From: Burkholderiales bacterium
Lineage (GTDB): Bacteria; Pseudomonadota; Gammaproteobacteria; Burkholderiales; Nitrosomonadaceae
Length of the DNA stretch: 64,000 nt
Reading direction: 5' to 3'
Assembly: GCA_024235755.1 (NCBI GenBank)
Contig: JACKLV010000001.1
Location: forward strand, 186,001 to 250,000
The notes beneath the pieces were generated by a model. That model saw nothing but the letters and a program-made list of their open reading frames with translations, searched no databases and had not been told where the DNA came from. This document shows positions 19,473 to 27,427 of this stretch, one piece after another; the first letter of the stretch is position 1, and each line of letters begins with the position of its first letter. Made by a program: the position numbers and the translations under genes.

Positions 19473-19571
19473 CGTTAAATCAGTTTCATTATGATAAATT
19501 GCAGTTTAAATCAGATTTGCGCGTTTTCAGAACGCACAAAATAACTATCAAGTATTTTACGGGAGATCGCC

Positions 19572-20312
19572 GTGCAAGGAAAAGTTGTTCTGGTAACAGG
19601 GGGTGCAAAACGCGTAGGCGCGGCAATTTGCCGGCGGCTTCATGCGCAGGGTGCTGTGATTGTCATTCATTATCGCAGTTCAATGGAAGAAGCGCGCGCA
19701 CTGCAGCATGAGCTTAACCAAAAAAGAGCCGATTCGGCTTCACTGGTACAGGCAGATTTACTGGATACCAGCCTACTGCCGGATCTTATCGAAAAAACTG
19801 TAACGCGTCATGATCGTCTGGATGTTTTAATCAATAACGCCTCCAGCTTTTTTGCAACACCGTTGTCCGCATGTACAACCGATGCATGGGACGATCTGAT
19901 CGGCAGCAACCTGATGGCGCCGTTATTTCTGACACAGGCAGCCGAACCATACCTCAAGGCGCAACGCGGTTGCGTGATCAACATTGTGGACATCCATACC
20001 GAGCGGCCGTTGAAAAACTTTGTCATCTACAATGCCGCCAAAGGAGGTTTACAGGCGCTTACCAAATCTTTGGCGCTCGAAATGGCACCCGATGTGCGCG
20101 TGAACGGTGTATCGCCCGGACCCATTATGTGGCCTGAAAACAGTACCTGGTCAGATACCGAGCAGCGCGAGAAAATTATTCAGGGAACATTGTTAAAACG
20201 CACCGGAGAACCGGACGACATTGCAAAAACCGTGCAATTTTTAATTGATGATGCGCCATATATAACGGGTCAAATTATTGCGGTGGATGGCGGACGAAGC
20301 ATTCACCTATAA
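19572..20312 (+). CDS. SDR family pteridine reductase (FolM-like)
   Basis: A 246-residue short-chain dehydrogenase starting at a GTG with GGAG seven bases upstream. The cofactor motif VTGGAKRVGAAICRRLH at residues 7-23 has the Arg after the Gly-rich turn typical of NADPH-dependent pteridine reductases. The NNAS motif (INNASSFF) is near 90, and the catalytic YNAAKGG is near 152. The end ITGQIIAVDGGRSI is canonical. Likely reduces dihydrobiopterin, dihydromonapterin or dihydrofolate. It converges on yraN with only a tandem repeat between the stops. Confidence 0.85.
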   Translation: MQGKVVLVTGGAKRVGAAICRRLHAQGAVIVIHYRSSMEEARALQHELNQKRADSASLVQADLLDTSLLPDLIEKTVTRHDRLDVLINNASSFFATPLSACTTDAWDDLIGSNLMAPLFLTQAAEPYLKAQRGCVINIVDIHTERPLKNFVIYNAAKGGLQALTKSLALEMAPDVRVNGVSPGPIMWPENSTWSDTEQREKIIQGTLLKRTGEPDDIAKTVQFLIDDAPYITGQIIAVDGGRSIHL

Positions 20313-20342
20313 CCGATTAACCGATTAACCGATTAACCGACT
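20311..20342. repeat. Tandem 8-bp repeat between convergent stop codons
   Basis: Four head-to-tail copies of AACCGATT, the last with one substitution (AACCGACT). The array begins in the stop codon of the pteridine-reductase-like gene and ends in the stop codon of yraN, so it makes up the whole intergenic spacer. Such arrays are prone to slippage; it has no hairpin and is not an intrinsic terminator. Confidence 0.9.
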
Positions 20343-20679
20343 ATTCTCCAAATGCATTCCTGATCCAATCGATAACCGGATTGTGATCGCCGGAAATCAG
20401 CACTGCGTCAAAACGGCATGCAGGTTCATTGCCCAGTCCTGACAAATAATGCCGTGCCGTACGCAACAGCTTTGCTCGTTTAGCTGCAGTGATACTACCG
20501 GCAGCACCGCCAAAAGCATCGCTGGCCCGCATTCTGACTTCGACAAAAACCAACTGTTGACCCTCGGACATGATCAGGTCGATTTCGCCAAAACGGCAGC
20601 GGTAATTACGCTCTTTCATCACCAGGCCCTGACGCAGCAGATAGGCTGCTGCTATTTGCTCGGCATCACTGCCTTTCAT
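20341..20679 (-). CDS. yraN: YraN family (UPF0102) endonuclease-like protein
   Basis: A 112-residue UPF0102 protein with a Holliday-junction-resolvase-like nuclease fold. Visible motifs are GSDAEQIAAAYLLRQG at the N-terminus, the RYRC.FGEIDLIM block containing the acidic residue of the PD-(D/E)xK-like site, and VFVEVRMRASDAFGGA. It lies downstream of the lpoA-like gene and near divergent rsmI, matching the conserved rsmI-yraM(lpoA)-yraN neighbourhood of proteobacteria. A 16-codon ORF ends three bases before its ATG. Confidence 0.9.
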   Translation of the reverse strand: MKGSDAEQIAAAYLLRQGLVMKERNYRCRFGEIDLIMSEGQQLVFVEVRMRASDAFGGAAGSITAAKRAKLLRTARHYLSGLGNEPACRFDAVLISGDHNPVIDWIRNAFGE

Positions 20680-20682
20680 GTA

Positions 20683-20733
20683 TTAGTCTATCCATACGAT
20701 ATTGCCGGATTCAGTGAGCTTGTCAGCGTTCAT
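20683..20733 (-). CDS. Putative 16-aa intercistronic peptide (copy A)
   Basis: ATG-initiated short ORF encoding MNADKLTESGNIVWID, located between the lpoA-like gene and yraN. Its TAA ends three bases before the yraN start, a geometry suited to translational coupling. A second copy with 11 of 16 positions identical lies before the PRPP-synthetase-like gene at 27348-27401. Third-position differences (CTC/CTT, GGC/GGT) hint at selection on the peptide. AAGG lies 11 bases upstream of the ATG, so ribosome binding is weak. Could instead be a dispersed DNA repeat without translation. Confidence 0.35.
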   Translation of the reverse strand: MNADKLTESGNIVWID

Positions 20734-20776
20734 GGCACGGTGTGCCTTGCAACATCGCATGGACAGAGTACTGGAG

Positions 20777-21904
20777 TTAGCGCCGATTTTCTAAAACCTT
20801 TACCTTGCCGCCGTCAATTCTGGCGGCGACCGGTTCGCGGATAAAATTTGCCGGTGCAGCAAACCGGATATTACCGGTCACACCATCAAACGCAATATTG
20901 TAGGGTGAATGCATTTGCAGCATATAACGCATTAAACGGAATGCATCGATACCGAGCGCAAAAAGGCGCTCGCTATCTTTGTCTCGCGCTTTGTCCGTAC
21001 TGCGATAAGCCATAACGGCCGGATGATCAGGCTGTAGCAACCAGGGCATATCCATAAACCGGATTCCATTCAGATCGTGATTGAACAATGGGTCTTCTCT
21101 GGTCACGAAAACCTGCGAAGTCGCATAAACCGGTGTTTGTGGATTCAAATAGGGTCTGATGCGGCGCGCTTTGTTCGCATCCAGCGCTAAAAAAACAAGA
21201 TTCTGCTCGCCACCGGTATATTTTCGCAATCGCGAAAAAAAACCCTGTGGCTCATCGTATTCAATCGATTCCGCCGTATTGCCGAATTCGGACAACCACC
21301 GGTCTGCAAAGGCTCTTTGCAGACGCTGCGACAACCCGCTATTATCTTGAATAATGATGGCATGACTTTTTCCTGCAGACAGTGCCATTTCAGCTATATA
21401 AACAGCTTCGGACTCGGACTGCAAGCCAAATAAAAACAAGTTAGGCGGCAGCATCATGTCTCTGTCCGTCGAATTCAAGGCCAATGTCGGCACGGCGACT
21501 ACGTGACTGGAGGCAAGCGCGGTAACACCGTTTCGTGTCAATGGGCCGACAACAAATACCGCGCCCGCATCCAGCGCCTGGTGATAAGTAATCAGAACAT
21601 CCAGTGGATCATCGGTTGTCGAATAAATGCGCACAATCAATGGCAGCGCAGCTTCGCGTTCTGCCGCAGTGGTAAAGCCCTGTTTCACCAATTCCGCCGC
21701 CGAACCGAATGCGCGTGACTGCAACGGCAGAATCAACGCAATGTGCGGCACCATTGAATAACCGGGCATGGGTGTAGGTACCGGGACAGGAGCATCCGGG
21801 AAATATCCGTCCGGGTGAGTAGCAAAAACAGGCTGGCTACCGTATAGTGTCACGCACACCAGCCAAATAACATGGTAAAAACGAACGATGTGTAAACGTC
21901 GCAT
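20777..21904 (-). CDS. LpoA-like penicillin-binding protein activator / YraM C-domain
   Basis: About 375 residues (the ATG at 21904 or 21913). An N-terminal signal sequence (VIWLVCVTLYGSQPVFA) is followed by a periplasmic-binding-protein type I fold beginning HIALILPLQSRAFGSAAELVKQGF. Motifs FVVGPLTRNGVTALA and PTLALNSTDRD match the LpoA/YraM C-terminal domain. E. coli LpoA is about twice as long because it has an N-terminal TPR domain, which is missing here. LpoA activates PBP1a at the outer membrane; I see no clear lipobox. Position between divergent rsmI and yraN supports the assignment. Confidence 0.8.
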   Translation of the reverse strand: MRRLHIVRFYHVIWLVCVTLYGSQPVFATHPDGYFPDAPVPVPTPMPGYSMVPHIALILPLQSRAFGSAAELVKQGFTTAAEREAALPLIVRIYSTTDDPLDVLITYHQALDAGAVFVVGPLTRNGVTALASSHVVAVPTLALNSTDRDMMLPPNLFLFGLQSESEAVYIAEMALSAGKSHAIIIQDNSGLSQRLQRAFADRWLSEFGNTAESIEYDEPQGFFSRLRKYTGGEQNLVFLALDANKARRIRPYLNPQTPVYATSQVFVTREDPLFNHDLNGIRFMDMPWLLQPDHPAVMAYRSTDKARDKDSERLFALGIDAFRLMRYMLQMHSPYNIAFDGVTGNIRFAAPANFIREPVAARIDGGKVKVLENRR

Positions 21905-21915
21905 TGTCATCATTT

Positions 21916-22767
21916 ATGTCAGTTAAAAGTGCATTATATGTGGTAGCAACACCAATAGGAAACCTCAACGATATCAGTTTGCGCGCTATTCAGTTACTTG
22001 GCCAGGTCGATGTCATAGCAGCCGAACATGTTCAAAATTCCATGCATTTATTATCTCATCATAGTATCGATGTAAAAAATACCAAGCTGATGGCGCTGCA
22101 TCAACATAACGAAAAAAACGCGGCCAACAAAATCCTCGCTTTTTTAACGGCGGAGAAATCCGTTGCGTTGCTGACTGACGCCGGCACTCCTGCAGTCTCG
22201 GATCCTGGCGCATTTTTGGTCCAGCACATACGCGAACAAGGCTTTACAATTATACCGGTACCCGGCGCCAATGCAGCTATTTGCGCGTTGTCTGCTGCAG
22301 GTATTACAAACCCGCATTTTCTTTTTTATGGTTTTTTACCGGTAAAATCCGGCCAACGCCTGCGTGCTTTAACGACGCTGGCAACATTACCGCATACATT
22401 GATTTTCTATGAAGCCCCGCACCGCATTCTTGAATGCCTTACCGATATGACAGCCATTTTCGGCGTTCAACGACAGTTAACCATCGCTCGGGAACTGACC
22501 AAACTGTTTGAAACGATTCATACCTGTACGCTAGATGAAGCGATTGTATGGATCAACGCCGATGCTAACCACCAGAAAGGCGAATTCGTTTTGGTAGTAA
22601 ATGGCGCACCGATTGAAGAAAAATCCCATATCAGTGAATCAGCACAAAGCACGCTTAAAATTCTGTTGACAGAACTGCCGTTAAAACAGGCCGTGAAACT
22701 GACTTCTGAAATCTCGGGGGAAAACAGAAATGCGTTATATCAATTCGCTTTATCACTAAAAAAATGA
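21916..22767 (+). CDS. rsmI: 16S rRNA (cytidine-1402-2'-O)-methyltransferase RsmI
   Basis: The ATG at 21916 begins MSVKSALYVVATPIGNLND; a TTG four codons earlier is less likely. The 283-residue protein belongs to the tetrapyrrole-methylase-fold family that 2'-O-methylates C1402 in the decoding centre. Motifs: VVATPIGNLNDISLRAI, LLTDAGTPAVSDPGAFLV, VPGANAAICALSAAGI, LIFYEAPHRI, and ARELTKLFETI. The start lies within a dozen bases of the divergent lpoA-like start, so each promoter must overlap the other gene's 5' region. Confidence 0.94.
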   Translation: MSVKSALYVVATPIGNLNDISLRAIQLLGQVDVIAAEHVQNSMHLLSHHSIDVKNTKLMALHQHNEKNAANKILAFLTAEKSVALLTDAGTPAVSDPGAFLVQHIREQGFTIIPVPGANAAICALSAAGITNPHFLFYGFLPVKSGQRLRALTTLATLPHTLIFYEAPHRILECLTDMTAIFGVQRQLTIARELTKLFETIHTCTLDEAIVWINADANHQKGEFVLVVNGAPIEEKSHISESAQSTLKILLTELPLKQAVKLTSEISGENRNALYQFALSLKK

Positions 22768-22842
22768 CTGTGTAACTAATAAATCGGACTTTGTTTACGA
22801 CGACTGCTTTTCAACAAACTGCTCAAAGATCTTTATTTAGAT

Positions 22843-23901
22843 ATGTCCCCTACATTGCGTATCACCCGACCTGATGATTTTCACCTGCACCTGCGTGATG
22901 GCGCTCAAATGCAAGCCGTACTGCCTTTTTCCGCCAGACAATTCGGGCGCGCCATCATTATGCCGAACCTGAAGCCCCCTATTGTAACGACGGATTTGGC
23001 ATTGGCATACCGGCAACGCATTCTGGCAGCGTTACCTGACGATCTCAACAATGCTTTTGAGCCCCTGATGACGCTCTACCTGACCGACAACACCAAACCC
23101 GACGAAATTATCCGTGCAAAAGACAGCGGTTCTGTTCACGGCGTCAAACTGTATCCGGCAGGCGCAACAACTCACTCCGACGCGGGCGTCACAGATATTG
23201 CGCGCTGTACTGCTGTACTGGAAACGATGCAGAAATACAACATGCCGTTGCTGATCCACGGCGAAGTTACCGATCCGCAAATCGATATTTTTGACAAGGA
23301 AAAAATTTTCATTGACCGTATACTGTCACCGTTAACTCGCCACTTTCCGGAACTTCGTATAGTGCTGGAACATATCACAACCCAGGATGCTGTGGCGTTC
23401 ATATCCGACGCGCCCAGCAACATTGCCGCCACGATCACCGCCCACCACCTGCGCTATAACCGCAATGCACTATTCCAGGGCGGCGTTCGACCGCATTATT
23501 ATTGCCTGCCGATACTTAAGCGTGAGGTTCACCGCCAGGCACTGATCAGAGCGGCAATCGGCGGTAATAAAAAATTTTTTCTTGGTACGGACAGCGCACC
23601 TCATGCACGCTCATTAAAAGAAAACAGTTGCGGCTGCGCGGGCATATTCACAGCGCATGCCGCCATAGAATTGTATGCGGAAACGTTTGAACAAGCTGGC
23701 GCACTGGACAAATTGGAACCGTTTGCAAGTTTGAACGGCGCCGATTTTTATCAATTGCCACGAAACAAGACATCAATCACGCTCAGTAAAACCGACTGGC
23801 AGATACCTGAAATAATTCATTTTGCTTCAGATACACTGGTTCCGATTTGCGCGGGCGAACGACTCAGCTGGAAAATGACAGCATCAGCGCAGGATAATTA
23901 A
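22843..23901 (+). CDS. pyrC: Dihydroorotase, class II (pyrimidine biosynthesis)
   Basis: A 352-residue class II dihydroorotase that cyclises carbamoyl aspartate to dihydroorotate. The metal-binding DFHLHLRDG lies at residues 12-20, with family blocks IIMPNLKPPIVTT, VKLYPAGATTHSDAGV (containing the lysine that becomes carboxylated), LLIHGEV, VLEHITT, and the substrate loop GTDSAPHARSLKE near 250. Length fits E. coli PyrC (348). It follows rsmI by 75 bases and its end meets the diguanylate cyclase gene tail to tail. Confidence 0.95.
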   Translation: MSPTLRITRPDDFHLHLRDGAQMQAVLPFSARQFGRAIIMPNLKPPIVTTDLALAYRQRILAALPDDLNNAFEPLMTLYLTDNTKPDEIIRAKDSGSVHGVKLYPAGATTHSDAGVTDIARCTAVLETMQKYNMPLLIHGEVTDPQIDIFDKEKIFIDRILSPLTRHFPELRIVLEHITTQDAVAFISDAPSNIAATITAHHLRYNRNALFQGGVRPHYYCLPILKREVHRQALIRAAIGGNKKFFLGTDSAPHARSLKENSCGCAGIFTAHAAIELYAETFEQAGALDKLEPFASLNGADFYQLPRNKTSITLSKTDWQIPEIIHFASDTLVPICAGERLSWKMTASAQDN

Positions 23902-23902
23902 G

Positions 23903-25009
23903 TCAGAAATAATCAATCGTTCCCGTTTCTTCATGCTCGACCAAATGCCCACATTTGATAAGGTCTTCATAAAAATGAATCTGGTTTTTGCCATTATTCT
24001 TTGCAAAATACAGGGCTTTGTCAGCATTGCCTATTATTTCCGCTGCAAGCAGAAAGTTTTTATCAATAAATGTTGCGCCAATACTGATTGTCACCGTATT
24101 AACCTGAGGAAAGCGGTAATTCTCAGTCACCTTACGAAACCGTTCGAGAACATTCTGCGCTTCATCTTTACGTTGAGTGCGGTAAATCACGACAAATTCT
24201 TCTCCGCCAAAACGGAACAACAAATCTTTGGCGCGGAAATTCTGTTTCATGATATACGATAACAGCAACAGCACCTCATCTCCGATTATATGGCCGAAAC
24301 CGTCGTTAATCTGTTTAAAATTATCGATATCGATGATCGCCAGACAATATTTTTCCAAATCCTTTCCAGCTTTCCGCTTGTCCTCACCAAACTGTTTTAT
24401 AAGACCATTACCGCCAGAATTCAGTGACAAAGCCTGAATTTTGTCAATGCTTTGCTCAAATGTATGGCGGTTAAGCAGACCGGTGAGCTTGTCTTTCTGA
24501 TTTTCATCCAGCAGTTTGCGAAAGTTATCTGCAATTGCAAGCAGACTGCTGATGACCAGCACTTCACTATTGGTTAAAGAGTGTGAAAGTTCAAACGACA
24601 GCAGGCTTTCTATTTTTTGTGCACTTTTGACCGGATAGATAATCGAATAACAGGCATTATGATCATTTACAAACGGTTTTCCGGTTGTATCTACCCGCTT
24701 TAATACAGACTTAATTTCTTCAGGTATTTCAATCTCTGATGCGCCGGTCTCCCGGGATTCTGACAAACACTGTTTAAGTTCGTCTTCGTTTGACTGCATC
24801 GAATAAACAATCAAACCGCACTTCGAATAATCCCGGCTAAGTTTATACATTGAAATCTGTTTGATTTTCAGTAACTCCGCCATAGTTTTCAGCAAACTGA
24901 ATTCAAACAACTCAGTGTCACGTATTGTCGTTAACGAGGCTAGTTTGCCCAGTAAAGAGGGAACTTTTTCAGTTTTCTGATTATCAGCCTTTGAAGAATG
25001 TTCAACCAC
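23903..25009 (-). CDS. Diguanylate cyclase (GGDEF domain with GAF-like sensor)
   Basis: I prefer the GTG at 25009, preceded by AGGTGG; a TTG six codons earlier is possible. The N-terminal ~150 residues look like a GAF-type sensor (LFEFSLLKTMAELLKIKQISMY...). The C-terminal GGDEF domain carries DKLTGLLNRHTFEQ, IDIDNFKQINDGFGH and the active loop RFGGEEFVV. The inhibitory I-site RxxD (RAKD) sits five residues before GGEEF, so product inhibition by c-di-GMP is expected. An insertion rich in Lys/Gly lies near residue 205. No membrane segment or phosphodiesterase domain. Confidence 0.9.
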   Translation of the reverse strand: MVEHSSKADNQKTEKVPSLLGKLASLTTIRDTELFEFSLLKTMAELLKIKQISMYKLSRDYSKCGLIVYSMQSNEDELKQCLSESRETGASEIEIPEEIKSVLKRVDTTGKPFVNDHNACYSIIYPVKSAQKIESLLSFELSHSLTNSEVLVISSLLAIADNFRKLLDENQKDKLTGLLNRHTFEQSIDKIQALSLNSGGNGLIKQFGEDKRKAGKDLEKYCLAIIDIDNFKQINDGFGHIIGDEVLLLLSYIMKQNFRAKDLLFRFGGEEFVVIYRTQRKDEAQNVLERFRKVTENYRFPQVNTVTISIGATFIDKNFLLAAEIIGNADKALYFAKNNGKNQIHFYEDLIKCGHLVEHEETGTIDYF

Positions 25010-25139
25010 ACAGCCACCTGTTATCAAAAAGATTTTCTAGCTTTTCATTACATGATATACACAAATATGATATGCAAAATGAGTAACATACAATCAAAAT
25101 CTCATTATTTTGATTGCTTTACGATCTTATTCAAAGAAA

Positions 25140-25853
25140 TCAAAAGATTTCCAGCAAAAAATTAGCAATTGATTGATAGGCGCGATTCGCCGCTAATTCT
25201 TTATAAACCGTACCAAAACCGGGATTGTTTGCCACTGGATTGGTAAAAGCGTGCATCGTACCGCCATATACGTGCACCTGCCAGTCAACGTTGGCATTGG
25301 TCATTTCTTGCTCAAACGCCAGTACCTGCTCAGGAGGCACCATGGGATCGTCATGTCCATGAAGACAAAGCACCTTGGCGGAAATCGTTTCATTCGCCAC
25401 GTTTCCCGGTGCAAAAATGCCATGAATGCTGATCACACCCCGCACATCGGCGCCCGAACGCGCCAATTCCAGTACACACATTCCTCCAAAACAATACCCC
25501 ATAGCCGCCACTTTTGAAGCATCGACATAAGGTAAATCCCGGACTGCCTGCAATGCTGCCGTTATTCTGCGTCTGAGCAGTGCCCGGTCGTTTGCAAACG
25601 GGCTCATTAACGCGCCATTGCCTTCGATATCTCCATCTTTACCAAACACGCCCTTCCCGTACATATCCAGCGCAAAACCGACATAGCCCATTGCGGCAAC
25701 TCTCTCGGCAGCTTTACAGGCAAATTCACGGCGACCGCTCCAGTCATGTGCCACTAGTACAGCGGGTCTTGCAGTATCCGTATCGCCTGTATAAGCCAAA
25801 TAACCTTCGAGCGTCGTATCGCCATCCTGATAATCGATTGTTTGTGTAATCAT
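25140..25853 (-). CDS. Dienelactone hydrolase family protein
   Basis: A 237-residue alpha/beta hydrolase. The nucleophile motif is GYCFGGMCVLELAR near residue 118, with the catalytic cysteine in place of serine, as in dienelactone hydrolase. The acid is likely in CLHGHDDPMVPPEQ near 173 and the histidine in GGTMHAFTNP near 205. The N-terminal PAVLVAHDWSGRREFACKAA is typical of the family. Dienelactone hydrolase acts in chlorocatechol degradation, but most members have unknown ester or lactone substrates, and no aromatic degradation genes are nearby. Confidence 0.87.
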   Translation of the reverse strand: MITQTIDYQDGDTTLEGYLAYTGDTDTARPAVLVAHDWSGRREFACKAAERVAAMGYVGFALDMYGKGVFGKDGDIEGNGALMSPFANDRALLRRRITAALQAVRDLPYVDASKVAAMGYCFGGMCVLELARSGADVRGVISIHGIFAPGNVANETISAKVLCLHGHDDPMVPPEQVLAFEQEMTNANVDWQVHVYGGTMHAFTNPVANNPGFGTVYKELAANRAYQSIANFLLEIF

Positions 25854-26143
25854 AGTGCTCCAGCCCTTTTACAATTGATATTTTCTACATCTCACTGCGC
25901 TTTGTCAGCCTAAACGACATCCGGGACATTTAATTGCACACCCTATCCAAACAATCCCAAATTGTTCCAGACTAAACATTATCTCAACTATCCCACCGCA
26001 ATCCAATCATGGGAAAATTATACACGAACTAACGAATGATTGAATTACTGCGATAGCATCTTTGCTGCATAACAATTATGCACGACGGTACCTACAATGG
26101 GAAATACAATGCAGTACTACTTTGATAAGTGCGGAAAGTGATG

Positions 26144-26220
26144 TGGTAGGCGCGACTGGATTCGAACCAACGACCCCCACCATGTCAAGGTGGTGCTCTA
26201 ACCAACTGAGCTACACGCCT
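26144..26220 (-). tRNA. tRNA-Val (GAC)
   Basis: A complete 77-nt cloverleaf on the minus strand with a 7-bp acceptor stem, D loop AGTTGGTTAGA, anticodon stem CCACC/GGTGG around loop TTGACAT (anticodon GAC), T loop TTCGAAT and an encoded 3' CCA. No neighbouring tRNA genes and no integrase sequence at its 3' end. Confidence 0.97.
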
Positions 26221-26478
26221 ATTGAGAAACTGCGCAGACCTCACAGAATCGCAGTATAAATACCGATTTTGTTTGGCCTGTTAATTCAGGGCTTAGATTC
26301 TATCTGAATCCTACCCAAGACACAAATTAATTTGGATAATCTATTGTGTTAACTAAACGCGATACGATATTTTTTAACGAACACCGTGAACACGCGATTG
26401 TTATGAACACAGCCAGTGACAGCGTATATTATCCATCCCGGCAGTCTCTTGCCCGACATGGCGAAGTGATTAAGTGGA

Positions 26479-27363
26479 TCAGGTAATTTGTCTGAGAGCA
26501 TCAGCCAGCACGTTCGCCATAGATATGGCGTTGGTCGAATGCGCAATGCTGTCGGTGCTCCAAATATGCGTCACACCTGATTGACGAATCACCTGCTCCG
26601 CATCGCTGCAAAATAACGGATGGGTAACTACGGCATCGACCTGTCGGGCACCGCCCTGTAACAGCTTTTCAGCCGCCTGCGCCAGTGTTCGGCCTGTGCT
26701 GGCCATATCATCGATCAGAATCGCATGCTGTCCGGCATAATCACGCTCCGGCAGGCTAACCGCAACCTGTTTGTCACCGCTTCTGACCTTGTTTGCCACA
26801 GCATACGAAAAACCAACGGCAGTGGCTATCTCGCTCACCCATTGCTCGGATTCACAGTCGGGACCGACCAGCAATCCATCTGTATACTTCTGTTTCAGAA
26901 ATTGCCCGATTTCTCCGGCGGCGGTTACCGCCAGCGCATGCCGCGCGGGTATCGCCTGAACCAATCGCCGTACACGGTGCAAATGCGGATCGACCGTAAT
27001 CACATCGTCAAAACTATCCGCGAGCAGTTGGCCGATTACTTGCTGACTGACCGCCTCGCCCGGATGATTTTCCGCATCCTGCCGCATGTAACACAAATAC
27101 GGTGCGACCAGCGTTATTCGTCTGGCACCGTGTCTTCGCAACGCGGATACGCTCAACAACAGTTCAATGAGCTTATTGTTGGGTTGATTCAGGCTTCTGA
27201 CCAGCACCACATGCGCCGGCAGATCGACCGGCACCTGCACCAGGCTTTCGCCATCCGGAAAACCATGCAGCCGGATTTCCTGATAATCCAACTGTAACGC
27301 CGCACAAAGCGCCTGCGCTTGTGCGTGGTAATCTTCAAAACCCACTATTAGTACACTATCCAT
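26479..27363 (-). CDS. Ribose-phosphate pyrophosphokinase family protein (PRPP synthetase paralogue)
   Basis: A 294-residue PRPP-synthetase-like protein; E. coli Prs has 315. It has LHGFPDGESLVQVP near residue 33, LVAPYLCYMRQD near 85, TVDPHLHRV near 120 and the PRPP loop AILIDDMASTGRTLAQAA near 215. The conserved region is shortened compared with housekeeping Prs, indicating a divergent paralogue. It lies directly downstream of a thymidine/AMP-phosphorylase-like gene, suggesting a role in recycling nucleoside-derived ribose phosphates. A 17-codon ORF overlaps its start codon. Confidence 0.82.
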   Translation of the reverse strand: MDSVLIVGFEDYHAQAQALCAALQLDYQEIRLHGFPDGESLVQVPVDLPAHVVLVRSLNQPNNKLIELLLSVSALRRHGARRITLVAPYLCYMRQDAENHPGEAVSQQVIGQLLADSFDDVITVDPHLHRVRRLVQAIPARHALAVTAAGEIGQFLKQKYTDGLLVGPDCESEQWVSEIATAVGFSYAVANKVRSGDKQVAVSLPERDYAGQHAILIDDMASTGRTLAQAAEKLLQGGARQVDAVVTHPLFCSDAEQVIRQSGVTHIWSTDSIAHSTNAISMANVLADALRQIT

Positions 27364-27401
27364 ATGATATTACCGGGTTCAGTAAGCTTGTCAGTGTACA
27401 T
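27348..27401 (-). CDS. Putative 17-aa intercistronic peptide (copy B)
   Basis: ATG-initiated short ORF encoding MYTDKLTEPGNIIWIVY between the phosphorylase gene and the PRPP-synthetase-like gene, overlapping the latter's start in another frame. AAAGG lies six bases upstream of the ATG, an acceptable ribosome site. It matches copy A (20683-20733) at DKLTE.GNI.WI. The nucleotide match continues beyond the peptide by only a few bases. The paired occurrence is direct observation; translation is inference. Confidence 0.35.
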   Translation of the reverse strand: MYTDKLTEPGNIIWIVY

Positions 27402-27427
27402 GGCAAACCTTTCATTTTAATCATATC

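Noticed and set aside
20311..20342. Possible CRISPR or origin-type iteron array
   Set aside because: Four directly abutting 8-bp units without spacers and no replication gene nearby; a simple tandem repeat.
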